64,000 nucleotides of DNA, from assembly GCA_050014595.1 (NCBI GenBank), contig JBEKDA010000017.1:124001-188000 (forward strand), read 5' to 3'. The position numbers and the translations under genes were made by a program. Under the pieces are notes generated by a model. It saw nothing but the letters and a program-made list of their open reading frames with translations. It searched no databases and had not been told where the DNA came from. Position 1 is the first letter of the stretch. Each line of letters starts with the position of its first letter. Shown here in pieces: positions 42,027 to 50,032 of this stretch. This DNA comes from PALSA-129 sp050014595. Its GTDB lineage: Bacteria > Acidobacteriota > Terriglobia > Bryobacterales > Bryobacteraceae.

Positions 42027-42081
42027 GGGGCAGGCGCTTTCGCCTGCCAACGGCAGGGCAGGCGGTGCTCGCCTGCCCTGG
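42027..42081. repeat. Two adjacent hairpin repeats between convergent genes
   Basis: GGCAGGCGCTTTCGCCTGCC (42029-42048) is identical to the hairpin at about 10643-10662. It is followed by GGGCAGGCGG-TGCT-CGCCTGCCC (about 42056-42079). It sits between the convergent 41163 and 42087 genes and could terminate both. Confidence 0.7.
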
Positions 42082-42086
42082 CGCCT

Positions 42087-42977
42087 TCAGTGCGTCATCG
42101 AATAGATGACGTCGTTAATTCCCCAGCGAATTCCCAACGCGGCCATCTTCTCGGGATAACTTGGATCATCGGCCCACTCCCAGGAATCTCCCACGTCCGA
42201 ATTGAAGGAGATCGCCACCATCAGGCGGTTGCGGTCGTCGTAGATTCCCATCCAATGCGCCACCGTGCCGGCCGCCCGCTGCCGCATTCCACCGCCCCCG
42301 TATCCCCCTCCGTAGCCGCCGCGGCGCGGCATGGCCCACGAGCCGAGGATCTGGAACCGGTCATCCAGATCGTAGACCATGTGAAAGATGGGGTCTTTGT
42401 CGTCGATGTCCACCACCAGACGGTCGGGAAAAATGCGCTTCATGGTTTCGTCGAAGCGGGCGTATTCTTCCGGGCCCCAAAAATCGTCGAGCAGCAGGAA
42501 GCCGCCGCGCAGCAGGTATTCGCGCACGGTCTTGGCCTGCGCATCGGTAAGCAGCCAATCGCCCATTTCACCGGCGGCCAAAAAGGGCCAGTTATAGAAA
42601 TCGTCGACGTCATCCGGGTTGATGGGCTGCTCGACGGAACGCACGTGGACGCGCGTGAGACGGCGCAGAGCGGCCGCGAAGTGCCGGTCGGCGCGCGGAT
42701 AGTCCTGAGTCCAACTGGTGAAGCCTTCGCGCCAGTCCATCATCACGCCCCCGCCGTAGCGGCCCCGGCCGTGGCCGCCGAACAGCGCATAGGGGTGTTG
42801 GGGATACATCAGGCGGGCGAAAACGTACTCGGTGCTTTCCCGCCAGTCCGGCGGCAGGGGGATTTGGTCATAGCTTTCCAGGCTGGGATAAACGCGGAAC
42901 GGCTTTTGAAAGGCGTACACCCCTCCGATGAGCAGCAGGCTGCAGGCGGCCAGACACACGGCTCTCTGAGAAATCAT
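42087..42977 (-). CDS. DUF4159 family secreted protein
   Basis: 296 aa. A signal peptide (MISQRAVCLAACSLLLIGGV) is followed by a domain matching DUF4159: EYVFARLMYPQ, WTQDYPRADRHFAAALRRLT, DDFYNWPFLAAGEMGDWLLT, LRGGFLLLDDFWGPEEYARF, ending RWGINDVIYSMTH. A Gly/Tyr-rich insert (GGYGGGYGGGGM) lies near residue 230. Function unknown; members are often near MoxR/von Willebrand genes, which are not seen here. Confidence 0.87.
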   Translation of the reverse strand: MISQRAVCLAACSLLLIGGVYAFQKPFRVYPSLESYDQIPLPPDWRESTEYVFARLMYPQHPYALFGGHGRGRYGGGVMMDWREGFTSWTQDYPRADRHFAAALRRLTRVHVRSVEQPINPDDVDDFYNWPFLAAGEMGDWLLTDAQAKTVREYLLRGGFLLLDDFWGPEEYARFDETMKRIFPDRLVVDIDDKDPIFHMVYDLDDRFQILGSWAMPRRGGYGGGYGGGGMRQRAAGTVAHWMGIYDDRNRLMVAISFNSDVGDSWEWADDPSYPEKMAALGIRWGINDVIYSMTH

Positions 42978-43035
42978 AAAAGGAGTGCCTTGCTCTGCAG
43001 GATATCACTTGCGGGTATTCAGAGAACGATTATCT

Positions 43036-43197
43036 AGTCAATTCTCTACAGCGGCACACCTGTTGGCGGTGTTCGTCGACGGGTGCCTTTGGCGCGGTTG
43101 CCCTTCGTGCCATCGGTGCCCGAGTTCCAATCAGGACTACTTGGTTCGGAAGGTTGGACGCAATAAAATAGGTGGTAGTGCGTTGGAAGGAAGTTAA
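43036..43197 (+). pseudogene. Degenerate vsr fragment
   Basis: The frame ending at 43197 reads LLAVFVDGCLWRGCPSCHRC, then PSSNQDYLVRKVGRNK, which aligns with the core of Vsr endonucleases (compare IFVHGCFWHGHGC ... NAEYWSSKIGRNQ in the intact copy at 44634). The N-terminal third is missing, the conserved Phe-Trp-His is Leu-Trp-Arg, and homology ends soon after GRNK. It marks the left end of the restriction/repair patch. Confidence 0.65.
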
Positions 43198-43256
43198 ACT
43201 ATCGCTTGGTAACGGCGCACTGGCCTTATCTCGGCGCGCCTGTGAGGGTTAGCGGC

Positions 43257-44021
43257 ATGGTTTTGAATTCGCAGCAGATCGCGACCAGAGAGAAACTCAT
43301 CCTCGCGGGCTTGTATTTTTCTAAATTCGACTTGGATGGCGTGAGAAAGCTCGGGTTCGGAAGCTTTTTGGAGGCATTCAACGTGGTTGGATACGCGCTC
43401 GGCGCGAAACCTGCGTCCGTCAAGAATTACCGCGACGAATTTGACCCCTTGTTCCCGAATCGTAGAAAGGGCTGGCACAAGCGGGCCACACGCCAGTACT
43501 GCCTGAGGGTGTTCAATCGATACGGGGATTTGGACCTCGGAGCATTTAGTAGTTTGGTAAGATCGCTCGTTGGCTATGACGAAAACGCTTGGAGCGGGGT
43601 ACGGCCGGAAGAGGAGGAAGAGGACGGAGAATCCCCCTTCGCAAAGAGGCTGATCACGGGTCTGGCTGCCGAACACTACTTTGAGTCGGTTCAGCATGGG
43701 CTTCCTGAGTTCAAAGACTGCGCCCTGGAGAACACGACACGACTTGGGTGTGGGTACGATTTTCGATTGCGCTCAGAGGCCCGCAGAAACTTTTTGGCGG
43801 TCGAAGTTAAAGGTCTAACAGGGCGAGCGGGGACGGTGGCGCTCACGCCCAAGGAGCACGCGGCCGCGGCGGCGCTGAGCGACCGATTCTTCCTTTTCGT
43901 TGTCAAGAATTTCGCGGAGTCACCGTTTCACGAAATCCACCAAGATCCCCTCGCCGGGAAGCTTCGATTTGCGAAAAAGGAACGAGTCGTAGTTCACACT
44001 TCCTGGCTGGCGAACGTATAG
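43257..44021 (+). CDS. Nuclease-like protein with DUF3883 (Mrr-like) domain
   Basis: 254 aa from the ATG at 43257 (GAGGG eight bases upstream); a TTG at 43206 would add 17 residues. The N-terminal half (LFPNRRKGWHKRATRQYCLR) looks DNA-binding, and an acidic run (PEEEEEDGES) separates it from the C-terminal domain. That domain has the PD-(D/E)XK-like signature GYDFRL ... FLAVEVKGLTGRAGTVALTP followed by KEHAAAAALSDRFFLFVV, as in DUF3883. Proteins like this occur as restriction enzymes of Vsr-linked systems. It overlaps a GTG of the next frame and sits between the broken and intact vsr genes. Confidence 0.72.
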   Translation: MVLNSQQIATREKLILAGLYFSKFDLDGVRKLGFGSFLEAFNVVGYALGAKPASVKNYRDEFDPLFPNRRKGWHKRATRQYCLRVFNRYGDLDLGAFSSLVRSLVGYDENAWSGVRPEEEEEDGESPFAKRLITGLAAEHYFESVQHGLPEFKDCALENTTRLGCGYDFRLRSEARRNFLAVEVKGLTGRAGTVALTPKEHAAAAALSDRFFLFVVKNFAESPFHEIHQDPLAGKLRFAKKERVVVHTSWLANV

Positions 44022-44083
44022 TGCATGCGACGCCCAACACGGATGCCGGCCGGGAGCTCTACACTACGGACGGGGTGCAAACA

Positions 44084-44305
44084 ATGACGAAGAGCGAACG
44101 CTACGAAGGAATGGCGCAGTTTGTCCGGCAAATTTCGAGGTTCACAAAGGGCGATGAGTGCCAAGCGTGTAACCAGTCGGGCTTGCACGGAAACCCTGCA
44201 TGTTCCGACCACGAGCCTTGGAAGATGCCGATTGATGATGCCTGCGACACGGTTCACAGCATCATTTCTCGGGCGCGCCAACTGGTCAGCGAATTAAGGT
44301 TGTGA
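44084..44305 (+). CDS. Small Cys-rich protein of unknown function
   Basis: 73 aa from the ATG at 44084 (MTKSERYEGMAQFVRQISRF); a GTG at 44021 that overlaps the previous stop is an alternative. CQACNQSGLHGNPACSDH suggests a small zinc site. The C-terminus is helical (VHSIISRARQLVSELRL). It sits between the nuclease-like gene and vsr. Not recognised. Confidence 0.5.
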   Translation: MTKSERYEGMAQFVRQISRFTKGDECQACNQSGLHGNPACSDHEPWKMPIDDACDTVHSIISRARQLVSELRL

Positions 44306-44633
44306 GCGGAGGTCAAGCGGACCCTAGTAGCTCACAAGATCGGCCGACGGGCCGAGGTATCGGCACCGTCGGACGGCCTTGTCCCAAGGTGCAGGACGCT
44401 CGGCGCCGAGTCACGACCGTGGCCCATTACCGGCTTCCGCCGCCATGCGTTTACGTTATGCCCGCGACGATAGGCAGCCCACGGAACAATCCCAGCCCGG
44501 TTGCCCAGCCGCTCGATGACGTTCACATCCTTAAGGCATTTCATCTCTGTTTCGGTGGTAGAGACGACGCATCCGCCGTGGCGGCCAAGTCGTCCGCGAG
44601 TCAGAATTGACCGCCATCCGAAGGGCCTGATCC
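44306..44633. other. 328-base gap between the Cys-rich gene and vsr
   Basis: No convincing coding sequence on either strand; open frames are short and mixed in composition. It is where a DNA methyltransferase might have been expected, but no methyltransferase motif (PCQ, ENV) is visible. It may be decayed DNA. Confidence 0.45.
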
Positions 44634-45071
44634 GTGGAATCGCCCGAAGTCAGACGGCGAACGATGCAGGCGGTGAAGAGCAAAGACACCGGCCCGGAAA
44701 TGTTCGTCCGGCGCATGCTCCATGCGAGTGGTTTTCGCTACCGACTTCATAGGCGCGATCTGCCGGGGTGTCCCGATATCGTCTTTCCCGGCAGGCAAAA
44801 GGTCATATTCGTTCACGGGTGTTTTTGGCATGGCCACGGTTGCGCTAGGGGCGCACGGATGCCGAAGGCGAATGCCGAATACTGGTCGTCAAAAATAGGC
44901 CGCAATCAGGCGAGGGACGCGAAAATCCTCGCTCAACTGCGGAGCGATGGCTGGAAAGTGTTAACAGTTTGGGAATGCGAGTTGTCCAGAAGGGACCTCT
45001 TCCGGCGCCTTGCGGAATTCCTAGAAGGTCGAAAAAGGAAGCTCCGCACTGATCGGCGCCGGAGGGGGTAG
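44634..45071 (+). CDS. vsr: Very short patch repair endonuclease Vsr
   Basis: 145 aa, GTG start. Family blocks are all present: RRRTMQAVKSKDTGPEMFVR, LPGCPDIVFPGRQKVIFVHG with the catalytic Asp in CPDIVF, CFWHGHGC with zinc Cys/His, NAEYWSSKIGRNQARD, and WKVLTVWECEL. Vsr nicks T:G mismatches that arise from deamination of 5-methylcytosine and normally accompanies a C5 methyltransferase. None is seen in the window. Confidence 0.92.
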   Translation: MESPEVRRRTMQAVKSKDTGPEMFVRRMLHASGFRYRLHRRDLPGCPDIVFPGRQKVIFVHGCFWHGHGCARGARMPKANAEYWSSKIGRNQARDAKILAQLRSDGWKVLTVWECELSRRDLFRRLAEFLEGRKRKLRTDRRRRG

Positions 45072-45095
45072 AGCCGAGTCGACTCGCTGGTTGCT

Positions 45096-45119
45096 GATTT
45101 TCGCGCCAGCGCGAAAATC
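45096..45119. terminator. Perfect hairpin after vsr
   Basis: GATTTTCGCGC (45096-45106) and GCGCGAAAATC (45109-45119) form an 11-bp perfect stem with a two-base gap (probably a four-base loop). It is placed 24 bases after the vsr stop and has no T run, so it may be a weak or bidirectional terminator. Confidence 0.55.
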
Positions 45120-45196
45120 CCTCCCATAGGCCGTGTCGAAACAGGAAATCAGGAAAGGAAGGATGGGGCAGCCCCGGGGGAGGCCGAGCGCCATGC

Positions 45197-45532
45197 TCAT
45201 TCGCCGTTCCCTTTGCCCAGTACCTGCTGCGCCTTCTGGCGGAATTCCTCGGCCTTGGTTTTCTGATCGGGCGTCAGCAGGGCGTAAACCTTCGACATGG
45301 CCTGCGAACGCACCCCCAGCACGTTGCCGCGCAGGCTGCCCATCTCGGTCGAAAGTTGCTGGATTTTGGCGCTGTCGCCGGCCTCGATAGCCGCGGTCAA
45401 CGCCGCGCGGTCCTGCTTCAATTGCTGTGCCAGCGGCTGCGCGGTCTGCCGGGCCGATTGCAGGATCGTCTTGGCCTGCTGCTTCTGCGTATCAGTCAGA
45501 TCCAGCACCTGGAGCATCCGCTTCTGCACCAC
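45197..45532 (-). CDS. LTXXQ (Spy/CpxP-like) protein lacking a signal peptide
   Basis: 111 aa. Two LTXXQ motifs (DLTDTQKQQAKTIL near residue 11 and LLTPDQKTKAEEF near 85) and a helical hairpin between them identify the CpxP/Spy/heavy-metal-resistance fold, a periplasmic stress chaperone family. The frame is blocked by TAG directly before the GTG start at 45532, and no signal peptide can be placed, so the export sequence has probably been lost or the gene is 5'-truncated. It is divergent from the response regulator, the layout of cpxP with cpxRA. Confidence 0.7.
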   Translation of the reverse strand: MVQKRMLQVLDLTDTQKQQAKTILQSARQTAQPLAQQLKQDRAALTAAIEAGDSAKIQQLSTEMGSLRGNVLGVRSQAMSKVYALLTPDQKTKAEEFRQKAQQVLGKGNGE

Positions 45533-45564
45533 CTAAGGAGAGCCGAATGTTGCGCTTCGCCGCC

Positions 45565-45599
45565 TTTACGAATTCTTACAAATCCAGCATAAGCCTTAC
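45565..45599. promoter_or_regulatory. CpxR-box-like direct repeats
   Basis: TTTAC-N5-CTTAC (45565-45579) and a further CTTAC (45595-45599). On the minus strand this reads GTAAG ... GTAAG-N5-GTAAA, matching the enterobacterial CpxR consensus GTAAA-N5-GTAAA. It lies in the divergent gap between the LTXXQ gene and the regulator. A -10-like TAAATT (45612-45617) lies seven bases before the regulator GTG. Confidence 0.5.
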
Positions 45600-45623
45600 A
45601 GCCGGGCGTGGTAAATTTTAGCC

Positions 45624-46313
45624 GTGCACATCTTGCTGGTGGATGACGACGCCGAACTGTGCGGCCTGCTCAGCGAATTCCTGACGCGCGAGGGCTTCAC
45701 CGTGGAATGCGCCCACGATGGAACGCGCGGCTTGGAACGCGCGCTCCAACCCGGCGTAGACCTGGTGCTGCTGGACGTCATGCTGCCCGGCATGGACGGC
45801 TTCGAAATCCTGCGCCGCCTGCGGCCCCGCAGCAAAATCCCGGTGATGATGTTGACCGCGCGCGGCGAGGACGTCGACCGCATCATTGGCCTCGAGCTGG
45901 GCGCCGACGACTACCTGCCCAAGCCCTTCAACCCGCGCGAGCTGGCCGCGCGCGTCCGCGCCATCCTGCGGCGCTATGAACCCCGCCCGGCCGTCGCGGG
46001 GCGCCTCGAAGTCAACGGCGTCTCGCTCGACACCGCCACGCGCCAGGTTCTTTCCGGCGGCAAGCCGGTGGAACTCACCACCTTCGAATTCGACGTTCTG
46101 GAAATGCTCATGCGCGCGGCCGGCCGCGTGCTCTCGCGCGATCAACTGATGGAGAATTTCTATAACCGCAAGGCCACCCCGTTCGACCGCTCCATCGACA
46201 TGCACGTCAGCCATCTCCGCAAAAAGCTGGAACGCGGCGAAACCCTCATCAAAACCATTCGCGGCGTGGGCTACCAGTTTTGCCGCACGCCGCAGGATGC
46301 CGGCCCGGAATGA
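45624..46313 (+). CDS. OmpR/CpxR family response regulator
   Basis: 229 aa, GTG start. REC domain with phospho-acceptor D51 (DLVLLDVMLPGMDG), acidic D7/D8 and Lys near 101 (DYLPKPFNP). The winged-helix DNA-binding domain is at about 125-225 (ELTTFEFDVLEMLMRAAGRV, SIDMHVSHLRKKLE, TIRGVGYQF). Paired with the sensor kinase by a four-base overlap. The start is probably near-leaderless. By layout and nearby boxes it resembles CpxR. Confidence 0.93.
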   Translation: MHILLVDDDAELCGLLSEFLTREGFTVECAHDGTRGLERALQPGVDLVLLDVMLPGMDGFEILRRLRPRSKIPVMMLTARGEDVDRIIGLELGADDYLPKPFNPRELAARVRAILRRYEPRPAVAGRLEVNGVSLDTATRQVLSGGKPVELTTFEFDVLEMLMRAAGRVLSRDQLMENFYNRKATPFDRSIDMHVSHLRKKLERGETLIKTIRGVGYQFCRTPQDAGPE

Positions 46314-47629
46314 ACTCTCTGTTCGCCAAGATCCTGCTCTGGTTCTGGTGCAGCCTGGCCATCACGCTGGTGGGCTCGGCCTTCATTTCCGCTCTGAGTA
46401 TGAGCCCCAGCCAGACCGACCAGCGCGCTCCGGCTTCGCGCCTGGTCAGGTTCCAATTGGAGGAGGCCCGCACCGCCTACGAAACCGGCGGGAGCGAGGA
46501 ACTGGGGGCGTTCCTGGAAACTCTCGACCGCATCTACGACGCGCGCGGCATCCTCACCGACGAAGCCGGCCGCGACCTGCTCACCGGCGAGGACCGCTCC
46601 GGGCTGGTGCGCCGCGCCCGCCTCGGTCCGCCGGGGGCCATGCTCTACCGCTTCGTTCCGATGGGCGACGCCACCCTGGCGCGCGCCGCCGATGACGGCC
46701 GCTACTGGTTCTTCTTCATCGTGCCGCGGACCTCGCTGGGGCCCTGGTTCCTGACGCCCGAGCATCTTTTCTTTTTGGTCGCCGCGGTGCTGTTGTGCTA
46801 CTGGCTGACGTATCACCTGACGCGCCCCGTGGCCGATCTGCAGAAGGCCGTGGAACGCTTCGGCCGCGGCGACCTTTCGGCGCGCGCCGGCTCCACGCGC
46901 CGCGACGAGCTGGGCCAACTGGCCCGCACTTTCGACCGCATGGCCGGCCGCATCGAAACCCTGCTGGCCGCCGAGCGTCGCCTCCTGCTGGATATCTCGC
47001 ACGAACTGCGGTCGCCCCTGGCCCGGCTCGGCGTGGCCGTGGAGCTGGCCCGCTCGGGCGACGATTTGGACTCCGCGCTCAACCGCATCCAACGCGAGTC
47101 CGACCGCCTGAATGCCCTGGTGGGACAGCTTCTGCAGGTGACCCGCGCCGAAGGCGATCCCAACTCGCTCGGCCGCGATCCGCTACGACTGGACGAGCTG
47201 GTGCGGCAGTTAGCGCAGGAGTCCGAAATCGAAGCCGGCGCGCGCGGCTGCGAGCTGCTCTATCGCAACCACGAGGCTCTCACCGTGGAAGGCGATCCGG
47301 AGCTCTTGCGGCGCGCGGTGGAGAACGTGATCCGCAACGCCATCCGCCATTCGCCGCGCGGCCGGGCGGTGGAAATCTCCGTGGCGCGCCGCGACTCCAA
47401 GGCCATCGTACAAATTCGTGATTTTGGACCGGGTGTGCCGGAAGAGGCTCTGCCACGCCTCTTCGATGCGTTCTACCGGGTGGAGAAAGATCGCGACCGT
47501 TCGAGCGGCGGCATCGGCCTGGGCCTTTCCATCGCGCGGCGCTCGATCGAGCTGCACAAGGGAAGCATTCGCGCCCGCAACATGAATCCGGGACTGGAAG
47601 TGGAACTGGAACTCCCCCAGCAAATGTAA
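46310..47629 (+). CDS. Two-component sensor histidine kinase (CpxA-like)
   Basis: 439 aa from the ATG at 46310, which overlaps the regulator stop (ATGA). TM1 about 8-30, a periplasmic sensor of about 115 residues, TM2 about 152-170. A HAMP domain follows (RPVADLQKAVERFGRGDLSA), then H-box LLDISHELRSPLARL with H231, N-box NVIRNAIRHSP, and G-boxes DFGPGVPEEALPRLFDAF and GGIGLGLSIARRS. A frame extending 30 bases upstream runs inside the regulator gene. Confidence 0.93.
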   Translation: MNSLFAKILLWFWCSLAITLVGSAFISALSMSPSQTDQRAPASRLVRFQLEEARTAYETGGSEELGAFLETLDRIYDARGILTDEAGRDLLTGEDRSGLVRRARLGPPGAMLYRFVPMGDATLARAADDGRYWFFFIVPRTSLGPWFLTPEHLFFLVAAVLLCYWLTYHLTRPVADLQKAVERFGRGDLSARAGSTRRDELGQLARTFDRMAGRIETLLAAERRLLLDISHELRSPLARLGVAVELARSGDDLDSALNRIQRESDRLNALVGQLLQVTRAEGDPNSLGRDPLRLDELVRQLAQESEIEAGARGCELLYRNHEALTVEGDPELLRRAVENVIRNAIRHSPRGRAVEISVARRDSKAIVQIRDFGPGVPEEALPRLFDAFYRVEKDRDRSSGGIGLGLSIARRSIELHKGSIRARNMNPGLEVELELPQQM

Positions 47630-47640
47630 TGCAGGATCAG

Positions 47641-47678
47641 TGGGGCAGACCTCAGGGCAAACCCCCAGGTCTGCCCCA
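47641..47678. terminator. Strong hairpin after the sensor kinase
   Basis: TGGGGCAGACCT (47641-47652) and AGGTCTGCCCCA (47667-47678) are exact 12-base arms, 12 bases after the kinase stop. No T tract follows. It is either a terminator or another member of the intergenic hairpin family. The remaining gap to 47870 has no evident gene. Confidence 0.65.
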
Positions 47679-47869
47679 GGCGTTAAAGTAGGGGCCCCTG
47701 CCAAAATACAGTCTCGCGCCCAAGCGGGGGTCGCTCGATGTCGACCCCGTTGAACGGGACCGCATCAGCGGATTGGCTACTCAGCAGCCGAGATTCACGG
47801 GCCAACTTCCGGATGCCGCGTGATCCGACCAGAGGGGGAATTGGCGAGTCAAGCGATTGGGACCTGGGA

Positions 47870-48331
47870 CTACCAGCGGCGCTTCTGGCTGCCATACGCC
47901 CCTTCTCCCAGAAACACCATCACGCGGGCATGAATCCGGTCCCGTAATCTACGGAACGCATGTAGGCGCTCCTCTCCCGTCTCAGTGAATGCCGTCGGAT
48001 CTTCGAAGGGCCAATGAAGCCTTTCCGGTTCTCCGGAGAAAACCGGACATTCCTCCCGAGCCTTGTCGCACACCGTGATCACGAAATCGAACTTCTGCCC
48101 TTCGAACTCCGTCAGTGCCTTCGATCGCTGCGCGGAGATGTCGATGGCAAGGTCCAGCATCACGGCTACTGCCTCCACGCGCACTTGCGCAGGGTGCGTC
48201 CCAGCCGAAGAAACCTCAAACACGTCACCCGCCGCGTGCCGAATCAGCGCCTCAGCCATCTGGCTCCGGGCAGAGTTTCCCGAACAGACCACGAGCACCC
48301 GCTTTTTCTTCACTGCTGACCCTTGCGCCAC
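47870..48331 (-). CDS. arsC: Arsenate reductase, thioredoxin-coupled LMW-PTP type
   Basis: 153 aa. P-loop CSGNSARS (C16, R22) and the thiol pair C88/C95 in VCDKAREECPVF match the pI258 ArsC mechanism (Cys10, Cys82, Cys89), in which arsenate is reduced to arsenite and the enzyme is regenerated by thioredoxin. Last gene of the arsenic unit, five bases after the other arsC. The first Met is used; a basic KKKRVLVV start follows a few residues in. Confidence 0.93.
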   Translation of the reverse strand: MAQGSAVKKKRVLVVCSGNSARSQMAEALIRHAAGDVFEVSSAGTHPAQVRVEAVAVMLDLAIDISAQRSKALTEFEGQKFDFVITVCDKAREECPVFSGEPERLHWPFEDPTAFTETGEERLHAFRRLRDRIHARVMVFLGEGAYGSQKRRW

Positions 48332-48336
48332 GGGGT

Positions 48337-48768
48337 CTATCGGGCCGCGGACACCCGATCCTGAATGAACGCTAACACACGTTCATGGATCTGGTCGCGA
48401 ATGCGGCGGAACGCCGCCAGACGCTCCTGTTCGCTGCCCTGGACTGCCGCTGGGTCTTCGAAGCTCCAGTGAACCCGCTCGGAGCCGGCCGGAAACACCG
48501 GGCAGTTGTCGCGCGCGTTATCGCAAACGGTCACCACGTAGTCGATCGACTGGCCTGAGAACTCGTCGACGGACTTCGAGCGGTGACCCGAGATGTCGAT
48601 ACCGATCTCTTTCATAACGGCAATCGCTTCGGGCCGTACCGAGCTTGGCCTAGTGCCGGCGCTGAAGACCTCGAAACCTCCGCCGCCTTCAGCTCGAAAC
48701 AGCCCCTCCCCCATCTGGCTCCGGGCGGAATTGCCGGTGCATAGAACTAGAATCTTCTTCGTCGTCAT
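48337..48768 (-). CDS. arsC: Arsenate reductase, second copy
   Basis: 143 aa from the ATG at 48768 (GGGAG upstream); the frame continues to 48819 but without family sequence. P-loop CTGNSARS with C10 and R16, and C82/C89 in VCDNARDNCPVF, are exactly at the S. aureus pI258 positions. It is about half identical by eye to the downstream copy, so this is an old duplication. Confidence 0.93.
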   Translation of the reverse strand: MTTKKILVLCTGNSARSQMGEGLFRAEGGGGFEVFSAGTRPSSVRPEAIAVMKEIGIDISGHRSKSVDEFSGQSIDYVVTVCDNARDNCPVFPAGSERVHWSFEDPAAVQGSEQERLAAFRRIRDQIHERVLAFIQDRVSAAR

Positions 48769-48840
48769 GCAATACGCTCCCTCCCCCTGTTCTGTCTCAG
48801 TTCCCCTTGCGCCGGCCAAGCACCCAAGATGAGGTCATCT

Positions 48841-49650
48841 TCAGGGCCTTCTTGCCCTGACAAACGCGCTCATGAACTTGCCGTCGACCTGGGGTGCCAT
48901 CGCGTCGACATCAATCCCCTCGGTCGTCAGGAACTCGCGCGCGTCTTCGATGGTGTAGATGCGCGTCGGTTCGACACTGATGTCTACGAACCCGGCACGT
49001 GCGAGCTTCTGTACATACTCGGTTTCTTGCATGGCGCCGGCAATGCAGCCCACCCAAAGTTCGACACTATGTCGGACCTCCGCCGGGACCTCACCCTGAA
49101 CCACGACGTCGGAAACCGCGAAACGACCGCCCGGCTTCAACACGCGAAACGCTTCGCTGATCACGCGGTTCTTGTCGGCCGACAGGTTGATCACGCAGTT
49201 GGAGATAATGACGTCGACAGAGTTGTCCGGCAGAGGAATGTTCTCGATCTCCCCCTTCAGGAACTCGACGTTCTCGACAGCGCTCTTCTTCTGGTTCTCG
49301 CGAGCAAGAGCGAGCATCTCGTCCGTCATGTCCAGGCCGTAGGCCTTGCCAGTCGGCCCCACGCGCTTCGCGGACAGAAGCACGTCGATGCCCCCACCGC
49401 TCCCCAGGTCGAGGACGGTTTCTCCGGGTTTCAGTTCGGCGAGCGCCGTAGGATTGCCGCACCCCAGCGAGGCGAGAACCGCAGCCTCCGGCAATTGGCT
49501 CTTCTCGCTTACGTCATACAGATTCGAGGTGATCGGGTCTGTGGAACAGCAGGATGACGGAGCAGACCCGCAGCAAGCGGCGCCGCTGCCTGAAACGACG
49601 CGAAGCGCTTGCTGACCGTATTTCTCTTTGACGACTTCTTTGATCGACAT
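48841..49650 (-). CDS. arsM: Arsenite S-adenosylmethionine methyltransferase
   Basis: 269 aa. SAM motif I is ETVLDLGSGGGIDVLLSAKR. The conserved ArsM cysteines appear as an N-terminal pair (GAACCGSAP), SNCVINLS and VGCIAGAM, which bind As(III) during methylation. Start MSIKEVVKEKYG is typical. It detoxifies arsenite by methylation to volatile or less retained forms. It lies ten bases downstream of arsR2. Confidence 0.94.
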   Translation of the reverse strand: MSIKEVVKEKYGQQALRVVSGSGAACCGSAPSSCCSTDPITSNLYDVSEKSQLPEAAVLASLGCGNPTALAELKPGETVLDLGSGGGIDVLLSAKRVGPTGKAYGLDMTDEMLALARENQKKSAVENVEFLKGEIENIPLPDNSVDVIISNCVINLSADKNRVISEAFRVLKPGGRFAVSDVVVQGEVPAEVRHSVELWVGCIAGAMQETEYVQKLARAGFVDISVEPTRIYTIEDAREFLTTEGIDVDAMAPQVDGKFMSAFVRARRP

Positions 49651-49659
49651 ATTTACTCC

Positions 49660-50007
49660 TTAACTTTTGATCTGAACGACCGCATCTGGACTGAAGATCC
49701 GGTTCCGGGTGCAGCACTCGGAATAGAGGAACGCGAGCAGCTCTTTCAGCGCCACCGCGTTCGCTGAGTACCAGAGGAAGGTGCCGTCGCGGCGGACCGT
49801 GACCAGCTCCTCATTCTTCAATTTCTCGAGGTGGTGCGATAAATTTGAGGCGGTGAGGCCAAGTTCATTTTGGATGTCACCGACCACCAGACCGCCCGGA
49901 TGTGCGGAAAGAAGCAGGCGCATGATGCGCAGGCGCGGTTCCGTGCCCAGCGCAGTGAGCATGTCCGCGTACCGGGCAACATCGACGTCAGGTGATTTGG
50001 GCCTCAT
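49660..50007 (-). CDS. arsR: ArsR-family transcriptional repressor (second)
   Basis: 115 aa. Winged helix with recognition helix LTASNLSHHLEKLKNEELVT and wing RRDGTFLWYSAN. A C-terminal SECCTRN gives a CysCys pair, with no Cys in the helix 3 position, so the metalloid site is of the type placed at the C-terminus. It sits inside the island rather than at its head, and may act on the same or an internal promoter. Confidence 0.88.
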   Translation of the reverse strand: MRPKSPDVDVARYADMLTALGTEPRLRIMRLLLSAHPGGLVVGDIQNELGLTASNLSHHLEKLKNEELVTVRRDGTFLWYSANAVALKELLAFLYSECCTRNRIFSPDAVVQIKS

Positions 50008-50032
50008 GCTTCGTTGCCAATCGTAATCCGTG

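Noticed and set aside
44332..44544. Minus-strand frame between the Cys-rich gene and vsr
   Set aside because: No methyltransferase or other motif; looks like decayed or non-coding DNA.
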